DNA of 64,000 bases from an uncultured Clostridia bacterium (GTDB taxonomy: Bacteria; Bacillota; Clostridia; Lachnospirales; CAG-274): NCBI GenBank assembly GCA_947627425.1, contig CANQVZ010000004.1:1-64000 (forward strand). Direction: 5' to 3'. Positions 16,676-24,323 of the stretch are shown here, piece by piece. The notes beneath the pieces are model-generated. The model had not been told where the DNA came from and searched no databases. It saw only the letters and a list, made by a program, of their open reading frames with translations. The first letter of the stretch is position 1; each line of letters starts with the position of its first letter. The position numbers and the translations under genes are program-made.

Positions 16676-17302
16676 CTAAAAACCGTATTCTCTCAGAAAA
16701 TCTTCCGTAATACCGCTTTTTTTGCTGTCGTCAAAGCTCATGAGCTTTTCGACATATTTTCCTATCAAATCATTTTCAATGTTTATGCTTTCGCCCGTTC
16801 TTTTTGATGTAAGCGTGGTGTTCTGCTGTGTGTGGGGTATTATGGACACCTTGAAACAGCCTTCGTCTGCATATGCCACCGTAAGGCTCACGCCGTCCAG
16901 AGCCACCGAGCCCTTCATTACTATATATTTAAGTATGCTTTTGTCGGCTTTTATAGTCAGCCATATGGCAATGCCGTCGTTTTTTATATCCGTAATAACT
17001 CCCGTGCCGTCTATATGTCCGCTCACTATATGTCCGCCGAACCTTCCGTTTGCGGACATGGCGCGCTCGGTATTCACCCTGTCGCCCGCTTTTAGCTTTT
17101 CAAGATTGGTCCTGCTGTAGGTCTCGTTCATGACATCCAGCGTTATGCTGTTCTTGGTGAAGTGAGTTACGGTAAGACATACGCCGTTCACGGCTATGCT
17201 GTCGCCTATATGTATATCCTCCGTTATTTTGTTCACACCCACCACAAGGGGAGTGCCCGCCTTTATAACGGTGCCCGTTTCTTCGATTATTCCCGTAAAC
17301 AA
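16676..17302 (-). CDS. ribE: Riboflavin synthase alpha chain
   Basis: Dismutates two lumazines to riboflavin. The 208-residue protein consists of two lumazine-binding barrels in tandem, each with the VNGVCLTV / LDGVSLTV motif. I place the start at a TTG (17300-17302) because it gives the canonical MFTGIIE N terminus and lies 6 bases after GAGGTG; the GTG at 17311 overlaps that RBS. With the TTG start the gene begins 6 bases after the ribD stop codon, so translation may be coupled. Second gene of the FMN-riboswitch operon. Confidence 0.95.
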   Translation of the reverse strand: MFTGIIEETGTVIKAGTPLVVGVNKITEDIHIGDSIAVNGVCLTVTHFTKNSITLDVMNETYSRTNLEKLKAGDRVNTERAMSANGRFGGHIVSGHIDGTGVITDIKNDGIAIWLTIKADKSILKYIVMKGSVALDGVSLTVAYADEGCFKVSIIPHTQQNTTLTSKRTGESINIENDLIGKYVEKLMSFDDSKKSGITEDFLREYGF

Positions 17303-17307
17303 ATTTT

Positions 17308-18378
17308 TCACCTCAAATCACCGCATATAAGTATGTCGCCTTCAATAGACCTAATGCTTATGTTCTCAAGCATAACGGCGTCCTTCATAAGCTCTATTCC
17401 CTTGCCCTCTATGGGCGTCACTGCGTCCCTTCCGCCTATTAGCTTTGGCGCTATGAAGAACACAGCCTTGTCAATGAGTCCGTTTTCAAGCATTGAATAA
17501 TTGAGCGTACCTCCGCCCTCCAGCAGTATGCTGTCTATTTTAAGCTCTCCGAGCCTTTTCATAAGCTCCTTAAGATCTACTCTGCCGTCATTTTGTTTTG
17601 TTACTATCACCCTTGCGCCCACGGCTTCGAGCGCTTTTTTCTTTTCATTATCGCAGCCCTCCGCCGCGGCTATTATACATTCTCCGCCCTTAAGCACATT
17701 TGCTTTAAGGGGTGTGCGAAGCCTTGAATCCACTATTATTTTAATGGGATCTACACCGCCCTCTATACGGCAATTGAGCCTCGGGTCGTCCTTTAATACG
17801 GTATTTATGCCCACCATTATGCCCTTAAGAGCGTGGCGCATACGCTGTACCGTGAGCCTTGAGCCTTCGTTTGACACCCATTTTGAATCTCCCGTATATG
17901 TAGCTATTTTTCCGTCAAGCGTCATTGCGCTTTTTAAAACCACATAGGGCAGTTTTGTTGTTATATATTTAAAAAATATGGAGTTAAGGGCATCGCATTC
18001 CTTTTTCATGACGCCCGTTACCACTTCTATTCCTGCATCCTTCAGCATTTTTATACCTCTGCCTGCCACTAGGGGATTGGGGTCGTCCGAGCCTATGTAT
18101 ACCTTTTTTATGCCGTGCTCTATTATAGCCTTTGCGCAGGGCGGAGTGTGTCCGTAATGACTGCATGGCTCCAGTGTAACATACATCTCGGCGCCTGCTG
18201 TGTCCTCCTTTGCGCTTTCAAAGGCGTTCACCTCGGCATGATTGGTGCCGTATTTCTTGTGCCGGCCTTCGCCTATTATCCTGCCGTTTTTAACTATCAC
18301 CGCGCCCACAAGCGGATTGGGCGATACATAGCCTTCGCCTTTTTTTGCAAGCTCTATGGCTCTTTCCATAAATTCCAT
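17308..18378 (-). CDS. ribD: Bifunctional riboflavin deaminase/reductase RibD
   Basis: First committed pyrimidine steps of riboflavin synthesis. The 356-residue protein has an N-terminal cytidine-deaminase-like zinc domain (HAEVNAF about 47-53; PCSHYGHTPPC about 73-83) and a C-terminal DHFR-like reductase domain (LKSAMTLDGKIA, EGGGTLNYS). The ATG at 18378 has AAAGGG upstream; earlier in-frame starts would lie inside the riboswitch expression platform. It is the first gene after the FMN riboswitch, so FMN should repress the whole operon. Confidence 0.97.
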   Translation of the reverse strand: MEFMERAIELAKKGEGYVSPNPLVGAVIVKNGRIIGEGRHKKYGTNHAEVNAFESAKEDTAGAEMYVTLEPCSHYGHTPPCAKAIIEHGIKKVYIGSDDPNPLVAGRGIKMLKDAGIEVVTGVMKKECDALNSIFFKYITTKLPYVVLKSAMTLDGKIATYTGDSKWVSNEGSRLTVQRMRHALKGIMVGINTVLKDDPRLNCRIEGGVDPIKIIVDSRLRTPLKANVLKGGECIIAAAEGCDNEKKKALEAVGARVIVTKQNDGRVDLKELMKRLGELKIDSILLEGGGTLNYSMLENGLIDKAVFFIAPKLIGGRDAVTPIEGKGIELMKDAVMLENISIRSIEGDILICGDLR

Positions 18379-18410
18379 AATTACCGACCCTTTCGGAATA
18401 AAAACAAAAA

Positions 18411-18432
18411 TATCCCCGACAAAACGGGGATA
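18411..18432 (-). terminator. Second hairpin of the FMN riboswitch leader
   Basis: An 8-bp perfect stem TATCCCCG/CGGGGATA with a six-base loop, followed on the minus strand by a U-rich stretch (ATATTTTTGTTTTTATT). It lies between the first leader terminator and the ribD RBS and could be a second tandem terminator. Confidence 0.6.
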
Positions 18433-18443
18433 AGACTTCAAAT

Positions 18444-18472
18444 AAAAAGACCCGAGCCAAAAACTCGGGGTC
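18444..18472 (-). terminator. Expression-platform terminator of the FMN riboswitch
   Basis: On the minus strand GACCCCGAG pairs with CTCGGGTC and is followed by TTTTTATTT. It lies directly downstream of the FMN aptamer, the classical attenuator position. Confidence 0.85.
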
Positions 18473-18487
18473 AGATTGCATTATAAT

Positions 18488-18593
18488 CTTCTCTCATCCA
18501 GACTTTACTGTCGGCTCAGGAGTCTCACCTGATCGTGCCATATGGCTTGCGGGCTGTAACCGCCGGTATTGAATTTCACAAATCCCCGAAGAA
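18488..18593 (-). ncRNA. FMN riboswitch (RFN element)
   Basis: On the minus strand the conserved RFN pieces appear in order: a GGGGAT/GAAATTC opening, CCGGCGGTTACAGCCCG, GATCAGGTGAGACTCC, and GAGCCGACAGTAAAGTCTGG-ATGAGAGAAG closing the P1 helix. Binding of FMN is expected to favour the terminator at 18444 and turn off ribD-ribE-ribBA-ribH. The aptamer is complete and shows no damage in the conserved core. Confidence 0.95.
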
Positions 18594-18619
18594 CAGTATT
18601 TAAAACATTTCTTAATTTT

Positions 18620-18647
18620 AGTATAGCACTTTATTTCAATTTGTCAA
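18620..18647 (-). promoter_or_regulatory. Promoter of the rib operon
   Basis: On the minus strand TTGACA (18642-18647) and TATACT (18620-18625) are 16 bases apart. The -35 lies inside the last codons of recO, and the start point would fall just before the FMN aptamer, so the riboswitch is the first thing transcribed. Confidence 0.75.
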
Positions 18648-19298
18648 CACCAAATCCTTAATTATTCCGTAGCTTTTGAATTTTGTGTCTATGTGGTATT
18701 CGATATATTTTTCTATGAAGCCTTCAAGCTCCTCGGCGTATTCCTTTTCAAGCGTTATGCGAAAGGCTTCTCCGAGCTTTGCCGACAGTATGTATTCCAC
18801 AGCCGAAAGCGCAGGCTCGCTTAGCCTATATTCCTTTATTTCCTCCTCCTCGGGTCTGTAGCCAAGTATGTCCAGAAACCTAAGCTGAAATATTATCCCC
18901 GTGTTCCTTGCGCTTTTGCTGTCCTTTGAAAGATATTGCAGAGCCTTCAGAAACAAAAGCAAAGCGCCGTTTTCCTCCACATTTTCAAGCATTGTTCTGT
19001 CTATAAGCTCCGCAAAGTACGAGGCGTATGCCGCCGCGGCAATGTCCGTGCGTATGCCGTAAAAGCTTTCTATTACATCGCCCGACATGAGGGTAGGGGT
19101 CTTTGTGGCTGTCCTTATCAAAAAATCGCCGTATGTAAAAATTGAGGAACAGGCAAGGAACTTGCTTTTTGTGTTCCTTGCGCCCTTGGCAAATACGGAT
19201 ATCTTGCCTCTGTCCTTTGCAAATATAGTCAGAAACTTGTCCGCCTCACCCGAAAATCCCTCACGGATCACTATTCCCCGTATCTTTTCCGAACTCAT
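18636..19298 (-). CDS. recO: DNA repair protein RecO
   Basis: Loads RecA onto SSB-coated single strands with RecR in the RecFOR pathway. The 220-residue product has the N-terminal OB fold (IREGFSGEADKFLTIFAKDRGKISVFAKGAR region, about 10-45) and the helical C-terminal domain (AAYASYFAELIDR, FQLRFLDILGYRP). It is shorter than many RecO proteins and lacks the CxxC zinc-ribbon cysteines. GGGAGA lies before the ATG. It overlaps the 3' end of yqzL by 38 bases, and its own end contains the rib operon -35 element. Confidence 0.93.
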   Translation of the reverse strand: MSSEKIRGIVIREGFSGEADKFLTIFAKDRGKISVFAKGARNTKSKFLACSSIFTYGDFLIRTATKTPTLMSGDVIESFYGIRTDIAAAAYASYFAELIDRTMLENVEENGALLLFLKALQYLSKDSKSARNTGIIFQLRFLDILGYRPEEEEIKEYRLSEPALSAVEYILSAKLGEAFRITLEKEYAEELEGFIEKYIEYHIDTKFKSYGIIKDLVLTN

Positions 19299-19392
19299 AG
19301 TCTGTTTCTCCCGCGTCGCTTTGTTTTTTATATGCCAGATAAAAATCTATATTTCCGCTTTTTTCAAATAAATTCCAAAAGAAATCCTTCAT
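19261..19392 (-). CDS. yqzL: YqzL family small protein
   Basis: A 43-residue protein beginning MKDFFWNLFEKSGNIDFYLA, the hallmark of YqzL-type proteins that sit between era and recO across the Firmicutes. It has its own AAGGAGG RBS. Its last 12 codons overlap the start of recO in a different frame, implying translational coupling. Function is unknown; conserved linkage to recO and era suggests a role near DNA repair or ribosome maturation. Confidence 0.9.
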   Translation of the reverse strand: MKDFFWNLFEKSGNIDFYLAYKKQSDAGETDYEFGKDTGNSDP

Positions 19393-19467
19393 AGCCTGAA
19401 TTCCTCCTTCTGTTATTAGCTTTTGTATTTAAAGCGGATGTATTCCGATAAAAATATGGAAGTTTAT

Positions 19468-20373
19468 TTATATGTTCTTGGCATCGTAGCCGAAATTCTT
19501 AAGCAGTATATCGCTGTCGCGCCAGTCCTTTTTGACCTTTATCCACAGCTGCAGATTTATATGCGAACCCAAAAATCTTTGTATGTCCCGCCTTGCGTTT
19601 GAGCCTATTTTTTTGAGCATAGAGCCCTGTTTGCCTATTATTATGCCCTTGTGGCTGTCTCTTTCGCAGTATATTGTGGCTTCTATGTCCGTTATGTCCT
19701 TTCCCTGCCTGTCCTTCATGGAGGTTATCTCCACGGCTATGCCGTGCGGTATCTCATCCTGAAGAAGATAGAGAGCCTTTTCTCTTATTATTTCCGACAC
19801 TATCTGTCTTTCGGGCTGATCCGTTATCATATCCTCGGGGAAGTATTTTGGACCTTCGGGCAGATATTTTTCTATATTCTTTAAAAGAAGCTCCTTGTTG
19901 TCGCCCTTTAATGCGGATATGGGTATTATCTCCACAAAGTCATATTCCCTCCTGTAGCTTTCTATAACGCCCAGAAGCACGGGCTTATCCACCGTGTCTA
20001 TTTTGTTTATTATGAGGAACACGGGGGTTTTGACTCTTTCAAGCCTTTCTATTATGGCTCTGTCGCTGTCCTTTATCTTTTCGTACGGCTCTATGAGATA
20101 CATCACTATGTCCACATCGTTAAGAGCGTTTTCGGCGCTTTTTACCATGTAGTCGCCCAGCTTTGACTTTGCCTTATGTATTCCGGGAGTGTCCACAAAT
20201 ATCGCCTGCATACTCTCCGTTGTGAGTATGGACTGTATTTTGTTCCTCGTTGTCTGCGGCTTGCTTGAAATTATGGATATCTTTTCGCCTATCAGCAGAT
20301 TCATAAGTGTGGATTTTCCCACATTGGGTCTGCCTATAAGCGAAACCACTCCCGAATAAAATTTATTGCTCAT
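19468..20373 (-). CDS. era: GTPase Era
   Basis: Essential GTPase in 16S rRNA processing and 30S maturation. The 301-residue protein has G1 GRPNVGKST (about 13-21), G3 DTPGIHKAK, G4 NKID, a switch region and the C-terminal KH domain with the GKQGSMLKKIGSNAR motif. The start overlaps the end of the uracil-DNA glycosylase gene by 11 bases. In Bacillus era is preceded by ybeY-dgkA-cdd; here dgkA and cdd are absent and a uracil-DNA glycosylase takes their place. Confidence 0.98.
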   Translation of the reverse strand: MSNKFYSGVVSLIGRPNVGKSTLMNLLIGEKISIISSKPQTTRNKIQSILTTESMQAIFVDTPGIHKAKSKLGDYMVKSAENALNDVDIVMYLIEPYEKIKDSDRAIIERLERVKTPVFLIINKIDTVDKPVLLGVIESYRREYDFVEIIPISALKGDNKELLLKNIEKYLPEGPKYFPEDMITDQPERQIVSEIIREKALYLLQDEIPHGIAVEITSMKDRQGKDITDIEATIYCERDSHKGIIIGKQGSMLKKIGSNARRDIQRFLGSHINLQLWIKVKKDWRDSDILLKNFGYDAKNI

Positions 20374-20941
20374 CCTTTTGTCCTTTCTCGTTTTCCTTTT
20401 CCTTAAGCTTGTCCCTTATGGCTTTGAAGTCCTCCCAGGCGTCTCTTTTCTTGCTTTCATCTCTTAAAAGCGCCGATGGGTGATATGTGGCTATTATGTC
20501 TATACCCTTTTTGTTGTGCCACACTCCTCTGCCCCTCGTTATTCTGAAATCGGGCGCTATTATAGCCTTTGCCGCTATCCTTCCAAGACATACTATAATT
20601 TCGGGTCTTATAAGCTTAAACTGCACTCTAAGATATTTTATGCAGGCGTCCTGTTCGTCGGGCAGGGGATCTCTGTTGTTGGGCGGACGGCATTTCACAA
20701 TGTTTGCTATGTACACCTTGCTTCTGTCAAGTCCTATAGCAGCAAGCATTTTGTCCAGAAGCTGACCCGCAGCGCCCACAAAGGGCTCGCCCTGCATATC
20801 CTCGTAATATCCGGGACCCTCGCCCACAAATAGTATGCGGCTTTTTCTGTCGCCTACGCCTATCACCACATTGTGCCGAGCTTCTCCCAGTCGGCAGTTG
20901 TGGCAGTTATGACATAAATATTCAAGCTCTTCCCAAGTCAT
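20363..20941 (-). CDS. Family 4 uracil-DNA glycosylase
   Basis: Removes uracil from DNA; family 4 enzymes carry a 4Fe-4S cluster. The 192-residue protein shows the N-terminal cysteine set CHNCHNC (C10, C13, C16), the GEGPG catalytic motif (about 41-45), a C in IVKCRPPNNR, and the HPSALLR motif (about 157-163). A charged KEKENEKGQKDEQ tail overlaps the era start by 11 bases. It replaces dgkA-cdd in the otherwise conserved phoH-ybeY-era-recO order, and is a natural repair neighbour for recO. Confidence 0.94.
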   Translation of the reverse strand: MTWEELEYLCHNCHNCRLGEARHNVVIGVGDRKSRILFVGEGPGYYEDMQGEPFVGAAGQLLDKMLAAIGLDRSKVYIANIVKCRPPNNRDPLPDEQDACIKYLRVQFKLIRPEIIVCLGRIAAKAIIAPDFRITRGRGVWHNKKGIDIIATYHPSALLRDESKKRDAWEDFKAIRDKLKEKENEKGQKDEQ

Positions 20942-20958
20942 ATCATCACCCGTAATTC

Positions 20959-21411
20959 CTATCTCTTAAGCCCCAGAGCCTCGAGTATGTTCTCCTGCTT
21001 TTTGAACATTACCTTTTCCTCGGCTTCCGTCATGTGGTCGTAGCCCAGCAGATGAAGCATACTGTGAGCCGTCAGAAAGCCTATTTCTCTTTCAAGCGAA
21101 TGTCCGTATTCCTTAGCCTGTTCCTCCGCCTTGTCAATGCTTATGACTATATCGCCCAGATACACCTTTGAGCCGTCCTGCGGCAGGCTTTCTTTTTCGT
21201 AGTCTATAAGCGGAAATGAGAGTACATCCGTAGGTCTGTCTATACCTCTGTGCTTTAAATTGAGCGCGTGTATGTCGTCATTATACACTATGCACACGCT
21301 TACCTCGCAGTCGTCCTGTATGCCCTCGTATGAAAGGCTTTCCTTTATTACCTTCTCTATAAGCTCTTGCTTGACGGCTTTTTCTGTGCTGTTTTCAAAT
21401 AATACCGTCAT
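20959..21411 (-). CDS. ybeY: Endoribonuclease YbeY
   Basis: Single-strand endoribonuclease in 16S rRNA 3' maturation and ribosome quality control. The 150-residue protein has the zinc motif HSMLHLLGYDH near the C terminus (three histidines), with a serine at the position where most YbeY proteins have glycine (HGxLH). RPTDVLSFPL and LGDIVIS are also diagnostic. It starts 1 base after phoH ends, so the two are cotranscribed. Confidence 0.97.
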   Translation of the reverse strand: MTVLFENSTEKAVKQELIEKVIKESLSYEGIQDDCEVSVCIVYNDDIHALNLKHRGIDRPTDVLSFPLIDYEKESLPQDGSKVYLGDIVISIDKAEEQAKEYGHSLEREIGFLTAHSMLHLLGYDHMTEAEEKVMFKKQENILEALGLKR

Positions 21412-21412
21412 T

Positions 21413-22381
21413 TTACTTTACCTCTTTTTTGTTGTTCTTTTCATAGCTTTCATATGCCGATATTATCCTCTGTACAAGAGGGTGACGCACAACATCCTTG
21501 TTTGTGAGCGTGCATATCCTTATGTCCTCTATATCTCCGAGTATGCTCACTGCCTCCACTAATCCCGATTTTTTACCTCTCGGCAGGTCTATCTGTGTTA
21601 TGTCGCCCGTTATTACCGCCTTAGAACCGTATCCGAGCCTTGTCAGAAACATTTTCATCTGCTCGGGTGTGGTGTTCTGCGCCTCGTCGAGAACTATAAA
21701 GGAATTGTCGAGCGTCCTTCCTCTCATATATGCAAGGGGAGCTACCTCAATGGCGCCCTTTTCCATATTCTTAATGAATGTCTCCGCACCCATTATTTCA
21801 TAGAGAGCGTCATAAAGCGGTCTTAAATAAGGGTCCACCTTGTCCTGAAGGTCGCCCGGCAGAAAGCCCAGATTTTCGCCCGCCTCTATTGCGGGTCTTG
21901 TAAGTATGATTCTGTTCACATCGCCGTTTTTAAAAGCCGTTATAGCCATAGCCATGGCAAGATATGTCTTGCCCGTTCCCGCGGGGCCTACGCCGAAAAC
22001 GACTGTGTTGTGCCTTATGGAGTCAACATAGAACTTCTGACCGAGTGTCTTTGGTCGTAATATCCTGCCGTTCACGGTCATACATATGGTATCGTTCTTG
22101 AGCCTGTCGACCTCCTCAGCCTTGTTTTCGCGCACCTCGGTTATTATATATCCAAGGCTCTGCTCATCGATGCTTTCGCCCGCCTCTATAAGCTTTGTCA
22201 TTGAGCTTATGGCGCTCAGAGTACGCTCTATGTTTTCCGCCTCTCCGCTTATCTCAATGTCATCGCCCCTGTTTATTATACTCACTTCAAACTCCGATTC
22301 AAGTCTTTTTATGTTTGAATCGAAGCTTCCGAAAAGAGCCGATATAATGTTAGCCGATACCTGAATTTTCCGTTGTTCCAT
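21413..22381 (-). CDS. phoH: PhoH-like ATPase
   Basis: Cytoplasmic RNA-metabolism-associated NTPase of the PhoH family. The 322-residue protein has an N-terminal KH-like region (about 1-105), Walker A GPAGTGKT (about 134-141), Walker B IVLDEAQNTTPEQMKMFLTR and the TGDITQIDLP sensor. It starts inside yqfD (32-base overlap) and ends 1 base before ybeY, matching the Firmicutes order yqfD-phoH-ybeY; pgpH (yqfF), normally between phoH and ybeY, is missing. Confidence 0.96.
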   Translation of the reverse strand: MEQRKIQVSANIISALFGSFDSNIKRLESEFEVSIINRGDDIEISGEAENIERTLSAISSMTKLIEAGESIDEQSLGYIITEVRENKAEEVDRLKNDTICMTVNGRILRPKTLGQKFYVDSIRHNTVVFGVGPAGTGKTYLAMAMAITAFKNGDVNRIILTRPAIEAGENLGFLPGDLQDKVDPYLRPLYDALYEIMGAETFIKNMEKGAIEVAPLAYMRGRTLDNSFIVLDEAQNTTPEQMKMFLTRLGYGSKAVITGDITQIDLPRGKKSGLVEAVSILGDIEDIRICTLTNKDVVRHPLVQRIISAYESYEKNNKKEVK

Positions 22382-23591
22382 TAAGTGTGTTTCCTCCTGT
22401 GTCTGTGTGTGGTATTTCTTTTCCTATATTTTCATCGGATATTATCTCGGCATTTACGCTCAGGCTTTCCTTGCCCTCGGAATATTTTGTTTTCACCGAT
22501 AGTATATCCGAGCTTATGTCATAATTTTGCGCAATAAACTCCGTTATATGTACGGAAGCCTCTTTTTTTACCGTCTCAATGTCTCTTTTTATGCTTTTGT
22601 CTATATATTCGCTGTATATATCCTTATATATGAAAAAGGGCAGGGGACAGTCCTCACCGAGACCGAGCCGTATTATCTCCTTTGAGCTTTCGCCCGACAA
22701 AAAGGGCTTTGCGCCTTTTATACATATTTTCTTATATGCCGTGCCAATAAAAACCGCCGTTCTTTTGCGTCCCGTATATTCTCTTTTGCTTATGGTGTAC
22801 GGCACCGTAAACGAATAATTCCGCGTCACTATGCCTCTTACATTTCCCTTTGCCTTTACAATGTCCGTCACGGGCGTTTCCTCCGTTCCCGCCGGCACAA
22901 GCTGGGCGGATATGAGCACATCGCCCTTTTTAACTATGTCGTTTTTCTTTACCATGGGCGTGCCTTTTTCGGTCACCACGGACGATATCCTGCACTGCGC
23001 CGCAGAAACTATGTCGCAGGCATCGCTGTCCGTCACGGCGTTTACGCTCGGTTTATCCTCCGCAAGTCTTATATGCACTCTGCTCCCCTTAAGGCTTATG
23101 TTTATCCAGGCTATATTTTTGTATTTTATCCTCAGAGCCTCGGCTATTTTTTTGTAGTCGGGAGAACTTTTGTCGCATAGCTCATAAAGTCCGTTGCTTT
23201 TGCAGGTATCGAGTATGGAATGCTTGCTTATAGAGGAGCAGCCCGTTATATCTATTATCCATACCCTCTGCGCAAGAGCGTATATGAGAGCTAAAGACAA
23301 AAATATACCAACGGTATACGGTATATTTCTTTTCATAAATAAAAGCGTTCGGTAAAATCCGTTTTTATTTATTATCCTGAGTCGGCATTTGTATCTTCTG
23401 CAAAGCAGAGCAAATGCCTTTAGGTCTTCGGGCAGAAGCTCCGCTTCGGCAGCATTCCTGTCCTTTTTGACCTGTCTTATAACAATGCCCGAAATAAGCG
23501 CTTTATTTAAGAGTTTTTCTATATTGTACCCCTTTATAGAGATTATAACATATCCGTTAAAAAATTTCCATAGTTTACTTATATAAATCAC
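22350..23591 (-). CDS. yqfD: Sporulation protein YqfD
   Basis: A 413-residue YqfD-type sporulation membrane protein. It has one predicted transmembrane segment (about 92-110, GIFLSLALIYALAQ), a long extracytoplasmic region and a low-complexity C terminus. In Bacillus yqfD is sigma-E dependent in the mother cell and its loss impairs sporulation in some species. The start overlaps the end of yqfC by 4 bases and the end overlaps phoH by 32 bases, so sporulation and housekeeping genes are translationally linked here. Confidence 0.9.
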   Translation of the reverse strand: MIYISKLWKFFNGYVIISIKGYNIEKLLNKALISGIVIRQVKKDRNAAEAELLPEDLKAFALLCRRYKCRLRIINKNGFYRTLLFMKRNIPYTVGIFLSLALIYALAQRVWIIDITGCSSISKHSILDTCKSNGLYELCDKSSPDYKKIAEALRIKYKNIAWINISLKGSRVHIRLAEDKPSVNAVTDSDACDIVSAAQCRISSVVTEKGTPMVKKNDIVKKGDVLISAQLVPAGTEETPVTDIVKAKGNVRGIVTRNYSFTVPYTISKREYTGRKRTAVFIGTAYKKICIKGAKPFLSGESSKEIIRLGLGEDCPLPFFIYKDIYSEYIDKSIKRDIETVKKEASVHITEFIAQNYDISSDILSVKTKYSEGKESLSVNAEIISDENIGKEIPHTDTGGNTLNGTTENSGIG

Positions 23592-23863
23592 TCCAAAATT
23601 TTATCAAATTTAAAAGAACTGAAATTTCCCTTTACGAGTATATATTCGCGGGTCATTTCGGCTATGGCTATTTTTTTGCCCTCTGCCGTCATAGTGCCCG
23701 AGCTGAATTTTATTATTATGCTTTCGGGCGTTATAAGCTTTATGCCTTTGTGGTTTTCTATATACAGACTTTTTGCACCCGTTATTTCTATTTTGGGCTG
23801 AGATGATATCACCTCGGAGGGTATTCCTGTCTTTTCGGATATTTTGCTCACTATATTATTCAT
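23588..23863 (-). CDS. yqfC: Sporulation protein YqfC
   Basis: A 91-residue YqfC family protein (N-terminal MNNIVSKISEKTGIPSEVIS, then a TGAKSLYIENHKGI beta-type region). It is the small partner that precedes yqfD in endospore formers. The ATG at 23863 is selected because GGAGG is 7 bases upstream; an ATG two codons earlier abuts the RBS. A sigma-E-like promoter lies 23 bases upstream. Confidence 0.9.
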   Translation of the reverse strand: MNNIVSKISEKTGIPSEVISSQPKIEITGAKSLYIENHKGIKLITPESIIIKFSSGTMTAEGKKIAIAEMTREYILVKGNFSSFKFDKILE

Positions 23864-23885
23864 AGGCATACCTCCGTTCTTATAA

Positions 23886-23913
23886 ATTTTATGTAATATA
23901 TTTGTAAATATGA
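23886..23913 (-). promoter_or_regulatory. Sigma-E-like promoter of yqfC-yqfD
   Basis: On the minus strand TCATATT (23907-23913) fits the sigma-E -35 (KMATATT), and CATAAAAT (23886-23893) is close to the -10 (CATACANT), with 13 bases between, one fewer than usual. It is correctly placed upstream of yqfC, a known mother-cell gene. Confidence 0.4.
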
Positions 23914-23923
23914 TATTGTACAC

Positions 23924-23952
23924 TTGTGTTTTTGTCCGTTTTGTTTTATAAT
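23924..23952 (+). promoter_or_regulatory. Promoter of the cupin-kinase operon
   Basis: TTGTGT (23924-23929) and TATAAT (23947-23952) are 17 bases apart, 35 bases upstream of the cupin start. Confidence 0.6.
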
Positions 23953-23987
23953 CAAGTTATGATATCACTTTAAGCGGAGGTATAAAT

Positions 23988-24323
23988 ATGAGCAATTTTT
24001 ATTATAATACAGACAGCCCCCTCATAACTCTGGAGGAGGGCAAAAACTACAGAAAGATACTCGCTCATGACGGCAAGGTCATGCTTGTGGAGGTATTCTT
24101 TGAGGACTACTACGATGCGCCTGTCCATACTCATCCTCACGAGCAGGCATCCTATTGTCTTGAGGGCGAGTTTGAATTCAGGATAGGCGATGAGGTAAAG
24201 ACAATAAAGCAGGGCGACACGGTATATATGCCCGCTGATGTGCCTCATGGATGCAGGCTGCTTACACCTAAGGGTAGGCTGCTTGATATATTTACTCCTC
24301 AGAGGGAGGACTTCCTCGGTTAA
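23988..24323 (+). CDS. Small cupin-domain protein
   Basis: A 111-residue single cupin. The metal-binding motif 1 is HTHPHEQASYCLEGEFEF (about 47-64; two or three His plus Glu) and motif 2 is PADVPHGCRLL (about 81-91). Such small cupins act as metal-dependent isomerases/dioxygenases or as ligand sensors. Its stop overlaps the start of the histidine kinase by one base (TAATG), so the two are translationally coupled, suggesting the cupin reports on, or modulates, the kinase. AGCGGAGG lies before the ATG. No response regulator is adjacent. Confidence 0.9.
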   Translation: MSNFYYNTDSPLITLEEGKNYRKILAHDGKVMLVEVFFEDYYDAPVHTHPHEQASYCLEGEFEFRIGDEVKTIKQGDTVYMPADVPHGCRLLTPKGRLLDIFTPQREDFLG

